Assembly (NCBI RefSeq): GCF_018138715.1
Contig: NZ_JAGSHX010000006.1
Location: 868,001 to 932,000 of the forward strand
Reading direction: 5' to 3'
From: Streptomyces asiaticus
GTDB lineage: Bacteria > Actinomycetota > Actinomycetes > Streptomycetales > Streptomycetaceae
DNA: 64,000 nucleotides
In this document: one piece after another, positions 8,435 to 16,486 of the stretch
How the letters are laid out: each line of letters opens with the position of its first letter
Position numbering within the stretch: the first letter of the stretch is position 1
Program-made: the position numbers and the translations under genes
The notes under the pieces: generated by a model
The model's database searches: none
What the model was told of the DNA's origin: nothing
What the model saw: only the letters and a program-made list of their open reading frames with translations

Positions 8435-9148
8435 TCAGGTGACGCTGATGCTGACCTCGGCGAGCGACGCATGGGACACCAACTGGTCGATGATCTGCTC
8501 CTGGGCGGTCCGCGTTCTGGCGCCCATGGCCGCACGGGCCGCGGCCGGGTCACGGTCCCGGATGGCCTCGAGGATCTCCCGCCGCTGATGCGCGGCCGGC
8601 TCCGAGAAGGGCAGGGACTTCAGCGTGATCCGCAGGACTCGCTCCAACTCGTCGAAGACCCGGATGACCGCCTGGGCCAGCATGTCGTTGCCGCACCGGT
8701 TGGCGATGATCGCGTCGAACTCGAGGTTGGCGCGGAGGAACGCGTCGAGACTGGCCGGGTCCCCCGTCTCGTACGTGACCGACAGGAGCTCCTCCATCCG
8801 GGCGAGATCGCGCCCGGGGCAGCCGAGCTCCGCCGCGAGACCCGCCGCCTCGACCTCCAGCAGCCGACGGAAGGCACAGAGGTCGCGGGTCCCCTTGAGG
8901 GTGACCGGCAGGATGCGGTAGCCCGAGCGGGGCAGCGCCTGCACCAGACCGTCCCGCTGCAACCGGGTCAGCGCCTCCCGGGCGGGCATCGTGCTGGCGC
9001 CGGCCCGGCGCGCGAGGGTCGACTTGGTGACATGAGCGCCGGGCTCCAGATCGAGCTCGATGATCTGGCGCTTGATGGTGGCGTATGCGCGCTCGGTGGC
9101 GCTGAGGCTCGGATGATCTTCGCTGAGGATGGCCGGCAGGTACTTCAC
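8435..9148 (-). CDS. GntR family regulator, FCD subfamily, with altered metal site
   Basis: 237 residues: N-terminal winged HTH (about 18-80, 'GAHVTKSTLARRAGASTMPAREALTRL') and a C-terminal all-helical FCD ligand domain (about 90-225). In most FCD proteins a metal is held by Asp and three His; here the matching segment reads 'NLEFD' in place of D-x-x-F-H, and the later His positions align with Arg ('RREILEAI', 'AAMGART'). It may therefore sense its ligand without metal. GTG start with a weak AGAAG site. Flanked by GAGATCTC (9191-9198) and CGCAATTGCG (9162-9171), possible autoregulatory sites. Confidence 0.88.
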   Translation of the reverse strand: MKYLPAILSEDHPSLSATERAYATIKRQIIELDLEPGAHVTKSTLARRAGASTMPAREALTRLQRDGLVQALPRSGYRILPVTLKGTRDLCAFRRLLEVEAAGLAAELGCPGRDLARMEELLSVTYETGDPASLDAFLRANLEFDAIIANRCGNDMLAQAVIRVFDELERVLRITLKSLPFSEPAAHQRREILEAIRDRDPAAARAAMGARTRTAQEQIIDQLVSHASLAEVSISVT

Positions 9149-9161
9149 ACTTCTACTTTAG

Positions 9162-9198
9162 CGCAATTGCGATCCCACAACCCCAGCCCGGAGATCTC
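9162..9198. promoter_or_regulatory. Palindromes upstream of the GntR gene
   Basis: CGCAATTGCG (9162-9171) and GAGATCTC (9191-9198) are perfect palindromes just upstream of the GntR start. The second shares the AGATCT core of the other candidate sites and overlaps the stop codon of the MBL gene. Autoregulation is an inference. Confidence 0.45.
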
Positions 9199-10099
9199 AG
9201 CTCCGCCCGACGAGGGTGAACCCGCCGCCTCCCCGCCGGACCTCCACGGCGCCCGTGGCACCCGCGAAGTGCGCGGGAACGAGCAACTCCCTTTGATCGG
9301 CCGCGCGTCGCAGCACGCGCAGTCGGCTCGCCACCGCTTGTTCCGAGTCCAGGCAGGCGTTGCTGTTGCAGCAGGGCTGGAGGATCTGCACCGGGCTGTG
9401 CAGCAGGTCTCCGACGAAGACGGCCCGGTCGCCGCCGGAGTCGAGCCGCAGCACGGACGAGCCGGGGGTGTGGCCGGGCGCGGACTCCAGGGTGAGGTGC
9501 TCGTCGATGCGGTGGGAACCGTCCCACCGCACGGCCTGTCCGGCCCGGTGGATGGGCGCGACGCTGTCCTCGTAGATCAGCCGGCCGTCCGCCTGCGAGC
9601 CGTTGCCGTATCCGCCGTCCGGCCCGAAGTGGACGTCGTCGGCGGCCGGGATGAGGTACTGGGCATTGGCGAATGCCGGTATCCACTCCCCGTCCGCCTC
9701 GACGGTGTTCCCGCCGACATGGTCGATGTGCAGATGGGTGTTGACGACGACGTCGACGTCCTGCGGGCGGACACCGGCCTTCGCCAGGCAGCCGAGAAGA
9801 TCGCCCTGCCAGTGGTGGAACGGCGGCGAGCCCGGCCGTTCGCGCCCCTTGCCCACTCCGGTGTCGACCAGGACGGTCCGCCCGCCGCTGCGCAGCACCC
9901 AGGTCTGCAACGCGATCACCAGCCGGTCGGTATCCGGCTCCCAGTGGTCCGGCACCAGCCAGTCCTCATTGTCCTTCCACACCTCACCGGCGGTCTCCGC
10001 GACCAGACCGGAGACGGGCACGAACGGGCCCTGCCACTCCACGACCCGGATGACCTCGACATCGCCCAGCACGAGGCGGTGCACACTCTCGTTCGTCAT
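9197..10099 (-). CDS. Metallo-beta-lactamase fold hydrolase
   Basis: 300 residues. The dinuclear zinc motif 'THLHIDHVG' (H-x-H-x-D-H) is intact, followed by the further ligands in 'APGHTPGSS' and 'FVGDLLHSP' and a late 'VPAHFAG'. Length and motifs match the branch containing N-acyl-homoserine lactonases and methyl-parathion-hydrolase-like esterases, but the substrate is not clear. Divergent from the AraC gene across a 100-bp region with a 21-bp-spaced direct repeat, suggesting that AraC controls it. Ends 49 bp upstream of the GntR start on the same strand. Confidence 0.87.
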   Translation of the reverse strand: MTNESVHRLVLGDVEVIRVVEWQGPFVPVSGLVAETAGEVWKDNEDWLVPDHWEPDTDRLVIALQTWVLRSGGRTVLVDTGVGKGRERPGSPPFHHWQGDLLGCLAKAGVRPQDVDVVVNTHLHIDHVGGNTVEADGEWIPAFANAQYLIPAADDVHFGPDGGYGNGSQADGRLIYEDSVAPIHRAGQAVRWDGSHRIDEHLTLESAPGHTPGSSVLRLDSGGDRAVFVGDLLHSPVQILQPCCNSNACLDSEQAVASRLRVLRRAADQRELLVPAHFAGATGAVEVRRGGGGFTLVGRS

Positions 10100-10138
10100 G
10101 CACTCGACCCTAGGAAGGCCGTAAGAGCCTCTCCATGC

Positions 10139-10171
10139 GCATCCGGCTCACTGAGATACGCATCCGTCTCA
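10139..10171. promoter_or_regulatory. 21-bp-spaced direct repeat, candidate AraC operator
   Basis: GCATCCGGCTCA (10139-10150) and GCATCCGTCTCA (10160-10171) are 11/12 identical, in the same orientation and 21 bp apart, two DNA turns. That arrangement is typical for AraC-family half-sites. It lies between the divergent MBL and AraC genes. Confidence 0.6.
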
Positions 10172-10199
10172 TGTGTCATACGGAAGATACTCTGCATCA

Positions 10200-11063
10200 A
10201 TGGATGTGGTGAGCGACGCGATCTCCGCCATGCGTCTGGGGCACCCCTCGTCCCGCCGGTTGCGGATGAACGGCGGCGGGTGCACGCGGCTTCACTCGTT
10301 CGGCGGCGCGGGCTTTCATGTGGTGCTCAAAGGCGGTTGCCGGCTGCTGCCCGACGACGGTGACCCGGTGTCCCTCGGCGTGGGTGACGCGGTGCTGCTC
10401 CCCCATGGCACAGGCCATGTGCTCGCCGACTCCCCGGCCGAGACGGAGATCCTCTGCGGCCAGTACCGGCTGGACTGTAGCCGCATCCACCCGCTTCTCG
10501 CGGAGATGCCCCGGGTCGTCCACCTTCCCAGCCGTGTGGGCGGCCACCTCGAGCTGCGCGCCGCGATCGACCTGCTCGCCGGTGAACTGGACGAACGCCG
10601 GCCCGGCTCCTGCATCGCGCTGCCGAACCTGCTCGATCTGCTCCTCGTCTACATGATCCGTTCCTGGATGGCCGAGGCCACCAGCGGAGCCTGGCCCCGC
10701 GTCCTGGGCGACCCGGTGACGGCCGCCGCGCTGCGGGCGCTGCACTCGGATCCGGCCGCCCCGTGGACCACCGAGCGCCTGGCCGGGGAGGTGAACGTCT
10801 CCCGCCCCACCCTGGCGCGCCGGTTCACCACCCTGGTCGGGCGCCCTCCGATGGCGTACCTCACGTGGTGGCGCATCATTCTCACCGCCACCCTGCTCCG
10901 GGACACTTCGGACACCCTGGCCTCCATCGCCGACCGGGTCGGCTACGGCAGCCCGTACGCACTCTCACACGCCTTCCAGCGGGAGTTCGGTACCACCCCG
11001 GGCCGGTACCGCAAGGCGGCGGCCCGGGGTGGAGAGGGGCAGGGGGTCAGCGGTCGCAGTTGA
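10200..11063 (+). CDS. AraC family transcriptional regulator with cupin sensor
   Basis: 287 residues from the ATG: an N-terminal cupin-like sensor domain (about 15-160, 'GGAGFHVVLKGGC', 'VGDAVLLPHGTGHVL') of the kind found in AraC_binding_2/cupin_6 proteins, then a double HTH (about 185-280, 'TTERLAGEVNVSRPTLARRF', 'SIADRVGYGSPYALSHAFQREFGTTPGRYR'). A GTG 27 bp upstream is in frame but falls within the repeat region. Likely controls the divergent MBL hydrolase. Its 3' end overlaps the convergent SGNH hydrolase gene by 17 bp. Confidence 0.88.
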   Translation: MDVVSDAISAMRLGHPSSRRLRMNGGGCTRLHSFGGAGFHVVLKGGCRLLPDDGDPVSLGVGDAVLLPHGTGHVLADSPAETEILCGQYRLDCSRIHPLLAEMPRVVHLPSRVGGHLELRAAIDLLAGELDERRPGSCIALPNLLDLLLVYMIRSWMAEATSGAWPRVLGDPVTAAALRALHSDPAAPWTTERLAGEVNVSRPTLARRFTTLVGRPPMAYLTWWRIILTATLLRDTSDTLASIADRVGYGSPYALSHAFQREFGTTPGRYRKAAARGGEGQGVSGRS

Positions 11064-12294
11064 GGGCGTGGAGGGGGATGGCGTCGCTCATCACGCGCAT
11101 ACCGGTGTCATTGGGGTGGAGGTGGTCGCCGCTGTCGTAGGCGGGGAGCATCCGGGTGGGCGCCGCGGGGTCCTGGACGGCCTTGTCGAAGTCGACGACC
11201 GCGTCGAACTCGCCGCTGGTGCGGATGAAGTCGTTGACCTGTTGGCGGACCGTCTCGTCGACGGCCTCGTACTCCCGCCAGCCCTCGTACGGCATGACGG
11301 TCGCCCCGACCACGCACGTGCCACGCGCGTGGGACCTGGCGATGATCTGCCGGTAGCCGGCGATGAGGTCGTCGGCGGTGGGGCCCGGCGTGGCCTTGAT
11401 GTCGTTGATGCCCTCCAGCAGGACCGTCGTGCGCACACCGGCCTGGGAGAGCACATCCCGGTCGAGTCGCTTCAGCGCGCTCTCGGCCGAGCCGTCGGCG
11501 AGGATCCTGTTGCCGGAGATTCCTTCGTTGGCGACGCCCTTGAGCCGGGAGCGGGGGTCGGCGAGCAGCCGTCGGGCGAGGAAGTCCGGCCAGCGGCGGT
11601 TGGTGTCCTGAGTCGAGGCGGAGCCGTCGGTGATCGAGTCGCCGAAGGCGACGACGGCGCCGGTGCCGCGCGGGGGCCGTACGACGGCGGCGTCCAGGTA
11701 GTACCAGGAGGTGATCTGCTGGGTGTAGGCGGCGGGATCCTCCTCCGCGGCGTGGTCGCCGGCCGGTGCGACGTACTGGGTCGCGCGGGCCCCCTTGTGG
11801 CCGGTCGCGAGGGTGCCCGCGCCGCGCACATAGAGGCTGATGGCGAGGTCGGACTGGGGCTGGACGCGGCCCGGCAGCGGATCGCTGTACACGACGCCGC
11901 CCACCGGTACGGTCACCGACGACGCGCCGCGGAAGGTCAGCCGTCCGTTGCTGCCGGGCACGACCGCCGCCCCGGACTCGCGTACACCGGCGTAGGCGTG
12001 GCCGAAGGTCACCGGCTGGTCGCCGTAGGCGTTGGAGAGCCGGATCCGCAGGTCCCGGCCGCCGACGCTGGTGTGGACGACGAACCGGTAGGTCAGGTCC
12101 TGGGCGGCGGTTCCCGCCGGGTACGCGCTGGAGGCCCAGGTGACGACGGAGGAGCGCGGGGCGGGGGGTGTCACGGACTGGGCGGCGGACTGGGCGGCGT
12201 AGGACTCGGTTCCGGTGGCCACGAAGGCTCCGAGGGCGGCGGCGGTCGCGGCCAGGAGGCCGAAGGCGCGTGCGGGTAAGCCCGGTCTCTGCAT
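11047..12294 (-). CDS. Secreted SGNH/GDSL hydrolase
   Basis: 415 residues with an N-terminal signal peptide (about 1-33, Ala-rich, cut near 'SYA-AQS'). After a beta-rich N-terminal region (about 45-200) comes an SGNH esterase domain with all four blocks: 'VAFGDSITDG' (Ser), 'NEGISGNR' (Gly), 'LEGINDI' (Asn) and 'DHLHPND' (Asp/His). Expected to hydrolyse esters, for example acyl or acetyl groups on lipids or polysaccharides, outside the cell. ATG preceded by GGAAAGG. Its upstream DNA holds nested inverted repeats. Confidence 0.9.
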   Translation of the reverse strand: MQRPGLPARAFGLLAATAAALGAFVATGTESYAAQSAAQSVTPPAPRSSVVTWASSAYPAGTAAQDLTYRFVVHTSVGGRDLRIRLSNAYGDQPVTFGHAYAGVRESGAAVVPGSNGRLTFRGASSVTVPVGGVVYSDPLPGRVQPQSDLAISLYVRGAGTLATGHKGARATQYVAPAGDHAAEEDPAAYTQQITSWYYLDAAVVRPPRGTGAVVAFGDSITDGSASTQDTNRRWPDFLARRLLADPRSRLKGVANEGISGNRILADGSAESALKRLDRDVLSQAGVRTTVLLEGINDIKATPGPTADDLIAGYRQIIARSHARGTCVVGATVMPYEGWREYEAVDETVRQQVNDFIRTSGEFDAVVDFDKAVQDPAAPTRMLPAYDSGDHLHPNDTGMRVMSDAIPLHALNCDR

Positions 12295-12309
12295 GATGCG
12301 GCCTTTCCT

Positions 12310-12370
12310 TCTCTCGACAGTTCAGTGATCGGATGAATTGATACGCAATTCCGGTCCGGCTGTCGAGAGA
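12310..12370. repeat. Nested inverted repeats upstream of the SGNH hydrolase
   Basis: Outer arms TCTCTCGACAG (12310-12320) and CTGTCGAGAGA (12360-12370) match perfectly over 11 bp; inside, GAATTG/CAATTC (12335-12351) is a second perfect inverted repeat with nearly the same centre. Could be a cruciform, operator or transcript structure. Confidence 0.65.
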
Positions 12371-12450
12371 GAGGGCCAAACTGCCCGGGATCAGCCGCTC
12401 ACCACTTCCATGGTCATCGGATCTATTCGATGGACGTATGGACGGCGTCG

Positions 12451-13491
12451 TCAGCGCACGCGCGTGTACCGATGCACACCGTCGGCGCGGGCCGCCGTCA
12501 CCCGGCCCCGCAGCACCAGGACGTCCAGATGCGCGGCCGTCTCATGGACCGCGAGCATCTGGTTGAAGGCGCTCAGCTCCCCGAACGGCACGGCCCGGCG
12601 CGTCCATCCGAGCTTCCGCGCCACGGCGTGGGCGTCGAGCGTGTCCTCGCCCAGCGCCGTCAGGCTCCGGGCCAGCCGGTCGTCGTGGTGGGCGAGCAGT
12701 TCGGCGACCCGGGTGTGGGCGGAGTCGGCGACCGGTCCGTGCGCGGGCAGCAGTCGGGCGTCGGCGTAGCGGGTCATCAGCCGCAGCGAGTCCAGGTAGT
12801 CGGCGAGCGGGTGGCCGCCCGGCTCGGCGAGTTCGAAGCCGATGGACGGGGTGATGTGGGGCAGGACGTGGTCCCCGGAGAACAGCAGCCCGCGCTGTTC
12901 GTCCAGGAAGACCACATGGCCCTTGGTGTGCCCCGGAGTGGGCACGACCCGCAGTTCGCGCTCGCCGAAGCGCAGCGTCTCCGCGCCGAGCCAGTGATCG
13001 GGGGCCTCCCAGAGGCTCGGGTCGTAGCCACCGTGGTCCATCGCCTCGATGCGGTCGGCGAGTTCCCCGGCGCCCGCCGCCCGCAGGGTCCGCAGCGAGC
13101 CCACGGGCTGGTCGCTGCGCAGCCGGTCGAGCATCTCCAGGCCCGGGCGCTCCCCCGCGCCGAGGTAGACGCGCGAGCCGAGCAGCCGGCGCAGCTCCAC
13201 CGCCTGGGTGTAGTGGTCGCGGTGGATGTGGGTGACCAGGATGTGGCTGATGTCGCCGGGGTCGCGGTCGATGGCGGCCAGGGCCTCCTCGAGCGTCTTG
13301 CGCGCCTCGGGAATCGCCCAGCCCCCGTCGATCATGACGATGCCGCCGTCGTCGTCCAGATCCTCCAGGAGGTAGACATTCACGGCGTGCAGGCCGTCGT
13401 TGGGCAGCGGCAGCGGCACGCGGTGCACCCCGGGCCCCACGGTCTGGATTCCGGCCGTCGCCCATGGAGCCTGGTCGAACCGCGCTGTCAT
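12451..13491 (-). CDS. Metallo-beta-lactamase fold hydrolase (glyoxalase II-like)
   Basis: 346 residues. Zinc motif 'VTHIHRDHYTQA' (H-x-H-x-D-H), then 'PTPGHTKGHVVFL', 'FSGDHVLPHITPSIG' and 'LLPAHGP'; a C-terminal helical region (about 260-340) is as in the glyoxalase II/LACTB2 group. The start ATG has a near-perfect AAGGAGGATC site and overlaps the CoA ligase stop by 4 bp. Location behind an acyl-CoA ligase suggests a thioesterase-like role on CoA esters (inference). Last gene of the unit starting near 16.33 kb. Confidence 0.87.
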   Translation of the reverse strand: MTARFDQAPWATAGIQTVGPGVHRVPLPLPNDGLHAVNVYLLEDLDDDGGIVMIDGGWAIPEARKTLEEALAAIDRDPGDISHILVTHIHRDHYTQAVELRRLLGSRVYLGAGERPGLEMLDRLRSDQPVGSLRTLRAAGAGELADRIEAMDHGGYDPSLWEAPDHWLGAETLRFGERELRVVPTPGHTKGHVVFLDEQRGLLFSGDHVLPHITPSIGFELAEPGGHPLADYLDSLRLMTRYADARLLPAHGPVADSAHTRVAELLAHHDDRLARSLTALGEDTLDAHAVARKLGWTRRAVPFGELSAFNQMLAVHETAAHLDVLVLRGRVTAARADGVHRYTRVR

Positions 13492-14993
13492 GATCCTCCT
13501 TCGCGGGTGTGCAGCCTGACGGCCAGGTCCCGGGCCCCGCCCCGGTCGAGCTTGCCGACCTTCGTCTGGGGCAGCTCCTCGACGTCGTAGACGTACTCGG
13601 GCCACTTGGTCTTGGACAGACCGACGCTCTCCAGATGGCCGGTCACCTCGGCCAGTTCGACGCCGCCACCGTCCTCGGCGACGACGAGCAGCGCCACGCG
13701 TTCACCGAGGACATCGTCGGGGACCGGCGTGACACAGGCCCTGGCCACGCGCGGATGGCTGGCGACCGCGCGCTCGATCTCGGTGATGTCGATGTTGCGG
13801 CCGCCCCGGATGATGATGTCCTTCTCGCGGCCCATGATGGTGATGGTGCCGTCCTCGTGGACCATCAGCAGATCGCCGGTGGGCAGATAGCCGTCCGCCG
13901 TGAGCGCGGGTGGATCGGTTCTGCCCTCGCGGGCGTACCCGAGGTAGAGGGAAGGGCCGCGGACCTGCGCCCGGCCGGTCACCCCCGGTCCGGCCACCTG
14001 ACCGTCGGAGGTGAGCGCGCGCACGTCCGTACCCGGGAAGGGGCGGCCGTCCCTGCCGAGCCGGATCTCCTCGGGGTCGTCGGGGCTCGGCGTGGTGTGG
14101 CCCAGGCACTCGGACATGCCGAAGACGCGGAGGATCTTCGTGCCCAGGGACCGTTCGGCCCGGGCCAGCGCCCCACGGTCCATGGGCCCGCCGCCGACGG
14201 TGATCGACCGGACGCCCCGGAGGATGCCGGAGCCGGCCGCTTCGGCGCCCATCTGCAATGCCATGGTCGGTACGCACATGGTCCATCGGACGCCCGCGTC
14301 GGCCATCCGCCGCAGCGCGACCGCCCGGTCCCACTTGCCCGTGAGGACGAGCGGCCCGCGCAGCAGGAGGGAGAGATAGACCCCGAAGCAGTAGGCCGCG
14401 GTGGACGACAGCGGCACGATCGCGGCGATGGCGTCGCCCGGCGCCAGCCCGTTGGCGTCGATGGTGCTCGTGGCGGCGTAGCGCAGGGCCCGCTCGGACT
14501 GTACGACGCCCTTGGGCCGCCCGGTCGATCCGGAGGTCAGACCGATGAGGGCGCCGCCCGACCAGCGCGACACCTCGTGTCCGCCGGGTACGGACCGGCA
14601 CGCCCAGCCGTCCAGCACCGTCCGCGCCGGGCCCGGCAGCCGGGTGTGCACCGTCCACTCGTCCATCGCCGAGGGCTCGGCGACGACGGCGTCCGGGCGG
14701 ATGTCCTCCCACGCGGCGGCGAACTCGGCGGGTGTGGTGTGCCGATTGACCACCGCGAGAACCCCGCCCCGCAGGCCCACGGCGAGGGTGGCGGCGATGG
14801 TGCGCCATGAGTTGTCCGCCTGGACCAGGACCGTGCCGACCGATCCGTCGGCCGCGTCGGCGGACAGCGCTCCGGCCAGCCGTACGGCCTCCTCGAACAG
14901 TTGCCGGGCCGTATGGCTGCCGGTGTCGTCGATCACGGCGATGAAGTCGGCTTCGTCCGCCTTCTGCTGGAACTCCCGCACTACCTGTCGCAT
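13488..14993 (-). CDS. Acyl-CoA ligase (AMP-dependent synthetase)
   Basis: 501 residues of the adenylate-forming family: P-loop 'GLTSGSTGRPKGVV' (about 167-180), 'FGMSECLGHTTP', the adenine/ribose motif 'TGDLLMVHEDG', hinge 'GREKDIIIRGGRNI' and the C-terminal catalytic lysine in 'PQTKVGKLDR'. It should activate a carboxylic acid as its CoA thioester and so feed the catabolic island. ATG preceded by GAGGGG. Separated by 242 bp from the EthD gene but same strand and probably the same transcript. Confidence 0.9.
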   Translation of the reverse strand: MRQVVREFQQKADEADFIAVIDDTGSHTARQLFEEAVRLAGALSADAADGSVGTVLVQADNSWRTIAATLAVGLRGGVLAVVNRHTTPAEFAAAWEDIRPDAVVAEPSAMDEWTVHTRLPGPARTVLDGWACRSVPGGHEVSRWSGGALIGLTSGSTGRPKGVVQSERALRYAATSTIDANGLAPGDAIAAIVPLSSTAAYCFGVYLSLLLRGPLVLTGKWDRAVALRRMADAGVRWTMCVPTMALQMGAEAAGSGILRGVRSITVGGGPMDRGALARAERSLGTKILRVFGMSECLGHTTPSPDDPEEIRLGRDGRPFPGTDVRALTSDGQVAGPGVTGRAQVRGPSLYLGYAREGRTDPPALTADGYLPTGDLLMVHEDGTITIMGREKDIIIRGGRNIDITEIERAVASHPRVARACVTPVPDDVLGERVALLVVAEDGGGVELAEVTGHLESVGLSKTKWPEYVYDVEELPQTKVGKLDRGGARDLAVRLHTREGGS

Positions 14994-15235
14994 CCTGCCC
15001 CTCGTTGCGCTGTGCCGAACTCCGTTTGCCGAAACGCTTTGGTGTCTGACCTGCCGCCGGACCGGGCCGGGCGGCCTAAGCGCTTCGCTGGAAGTGCCCC
15101 GACCTGCCGTCGATCGTCTGCGGCGCCGTCGTGGCTGGTCGCGCCCGCGCGGCGGAGCCGCACATCGACACAGCCCCGCGCCCCTTCGGGACGCCACCGA
15201 ACCGCGGCCGACTTCCACCGATCCGCTGAGAACGC

Positions 15236-15556
15236 TCAGGCGGCGAACATCTCCGCCTCGTGCCCCATGACCGCGATCCGGCGGCCCTTCATGTCGCCGA
15301 CCTGGGCGACGGCATCGGCCCACTCGGGGCTCGCGAGGGCCTTCCTCAGGTCCTCGGGGGAGTCGAAGCTGAGTACGGAGATCCCGTCCCAGCCCTCGGA
15401 ACGCGGCTCCAGAGCGGCGTCGATCTCGGTGTGGCGCCAGGCACGCAGCCCGGGCAGGCGGTAGGTCAGCTCCGCGTGGTCGCCGCGCCACCACGTGATG
15501 AATTGTTCATGCGTCCACTCCGGGGGCCGGGCCGCCAGCAGGACCAGGTTGTACAT
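15236..15556 (-). CDS. EthD-like small protein (dimeric alpha/beta barrel)
   Basis: 106 residues from the ATG at 15556, which has GGAGAG 9 bases ahead; an ATG at 15571 would add five residues. Motifs 'TWWRGDHAELTYRLPGLRAWRHTEI' and 'ISVLSFDSPEDLRKALASPEW' fit the EthD/ferredoxin-like barrel family, small proteins found with degradation operons, often of unclear chemistry. Follows the NTF2-like genes and shares their promoter. Confidence 0.78.
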   Translation of the reverse strand: MYNLVLLAARPPEWTHEQFITWWRGDHAELTYRLPGLRAWRHTEIDAALEPRSEGWDGISVLSFDSPEDLRKALASPEWADAVAQVGDMKGRRIAVMGHEAEMFAA

Positions 15557-15581
15557 GACAGTGCTCTCCATGGGGTCGAGG

Positions 15582-15959
15582 TCAGGTGAAGCGGATCTCG
15601 GATGAGCGCCCGATCAGCAGGCGCTGAAGCCGGCCTGCGTCGTTCACCCGCCCGGCGGCGACGAAGGTGGCCTCGGGGACACCCGCGCGGCGCACCTCGC
15701 CCAGGAAGAGCTCGTCCTGGCCGAGCGTGGTCGCCGACAGCAGATGGTGGGTGCGGGTGCCCTTCTCACGCTGTTCGAGATAGCCCACCAGGGCGGCGCG
15801 GTCCCCGGCGAAGTCGGTGGCGTTGCCGTCGCCGGTGGAGAACAGGATGGACAGCGAGAAGTCGTCGCTGATCAGGTCGAGAATACGGGACGGCTCATCG
15901 CCGTCGAGAATCTCGAACCACGCGGTGAGGAAGGGGGCCGCGGCCGGGGTGTCCGTCAT
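15582..15959 (-). CDS. NTF2-like (SnoaL-type) protein 1
   Basis: 125 residues with an NTF2-like cone fold pattern: N-terminal helix ('FLTAWFEILDGDEPSRILDLISDDFSLSILFS'), then alternating beta strands. Such proteins include isomerases, dehydratases and simple binding proteins. It overlaps the second NTF2-like gene by 4 bp, so the pair may form a heterodimer (inference). No catalytic residue can be assigned. Confidence 0.75.
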   Translation of the reverse strand: MTDTPAAAPFLTAWFEILDGDEPSRILDLISDDFSLSILFSTGDGNATDFAGDRAALVGYLEQREKGTRTHHLLSATTLGQDELFLGEVRRAGVPEATFVAAGRVNDAGRLQRLLIGRSSEIRFT

Positions 15960-16330
15960 GCCCGGCTCCCGTCGCCCTGCGGAGCCCAGTCGACCAGTTC
16001 GAACGAGGTGGTGAAGAAGGACTGGTAGCGCGCGATGAGCCCGCCGGGCGAGATCACCGCGGCCGAGAGGAAGGAGCCGGTGTACCGCCCGGCCTCCGTC
16101 ACCACGCCGTACACGGTCTCGAGGTCGCCCTCCCGGCTGTGGCGCAGGATCTCATGCGACCGTTCCTTGGGATTCCGGCCGGCGATGTACGCGGCGAAGT
16201 CCTCCTTGGACTCGCCGGTGATCTCGCTGCCCGGCAGGGCGATGAGAAAGCGGAAGTCGGGTTCGAGCAGGTCCAGCGTCCGTTCCGGATGCGGGCTGTC
16301 CATACTGGCCATGTACGTGCGCAATGCCAT
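15956..16330 (-). CDS. NTF2-like (SnoaL-type) protein 2
   Basis: 124 residues of the same fold as its downstream partner ('TLDLLEPDFRFLIALPGSEITGESKEDFAAYI'). First gene of the unit NTF2-NTF2-EthD-ligase-MBL; a TetR-type palindrome lies 24-43 bp upstream of its ATG. Role likely in ring or acid processing within the catabolic island, but this rests on context only. Confidence 0.75.
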   Translation of the reverse strand: MALRTYMASMDSPHPERTLDLLEPDFRFLIALPGSEITGESKEDFAAYIAGRNPKERSHEILRHSREGDLETVYGVVTEAGRYTGSFLSAAVISPGGLIARYQSFFTTSFELVDWAPQGDGSRA

Positions 16331-16353
16331 GAGACCGGGGCTCCCAGATCAAC

Positions 16354-16373
16354 CTGAGTTCAGTTCAATTCAG
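16354..16373. promoter_or_regulatory. TetR-type operator upstream of the NTF2/ligase unit
   Basis: CTGAGTTCAGTTCA followed by ATTCAG gives two overlapping copies of the island's 14-bp consensus with CTGA/TCAG outer arms. It sits immediately upstream of the 16330 start. Confidence 0.7.
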
Positions 16374-16432
16374 TGATCTGGATCGTAATCCGGGGGAAAC
16401 GCGGCTGACAAGAGTCCGTACGGACGCGAAAC

Positions 16433-16460
16433 GGCCCCCGGCGGATATCCGCCGGGGGCC
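16433..16460. terminator. Perfect 28-bp palindrome, terminator of the TetR gene
   Basis: The two 14-base halves are exact complements (left half GGCCCCCGGCGGAT). It lies 27 bp after the TetR stop on the minus strand and upstream of the NTF2 operator, so it insulates the two units. Confidence 0.75.
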
Positions 16461-16486
16461 GGAACGGCAGGGGGCCGCTCAGGGGA

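Noticed and set aside
15582..16330. NTF2/SnoaL-like proteins as polyketide cyclases of a biosynthetic cluster
   Set aside because: No polyketide synthase or tailoring genes are nearby; the neighbours are catabolic.
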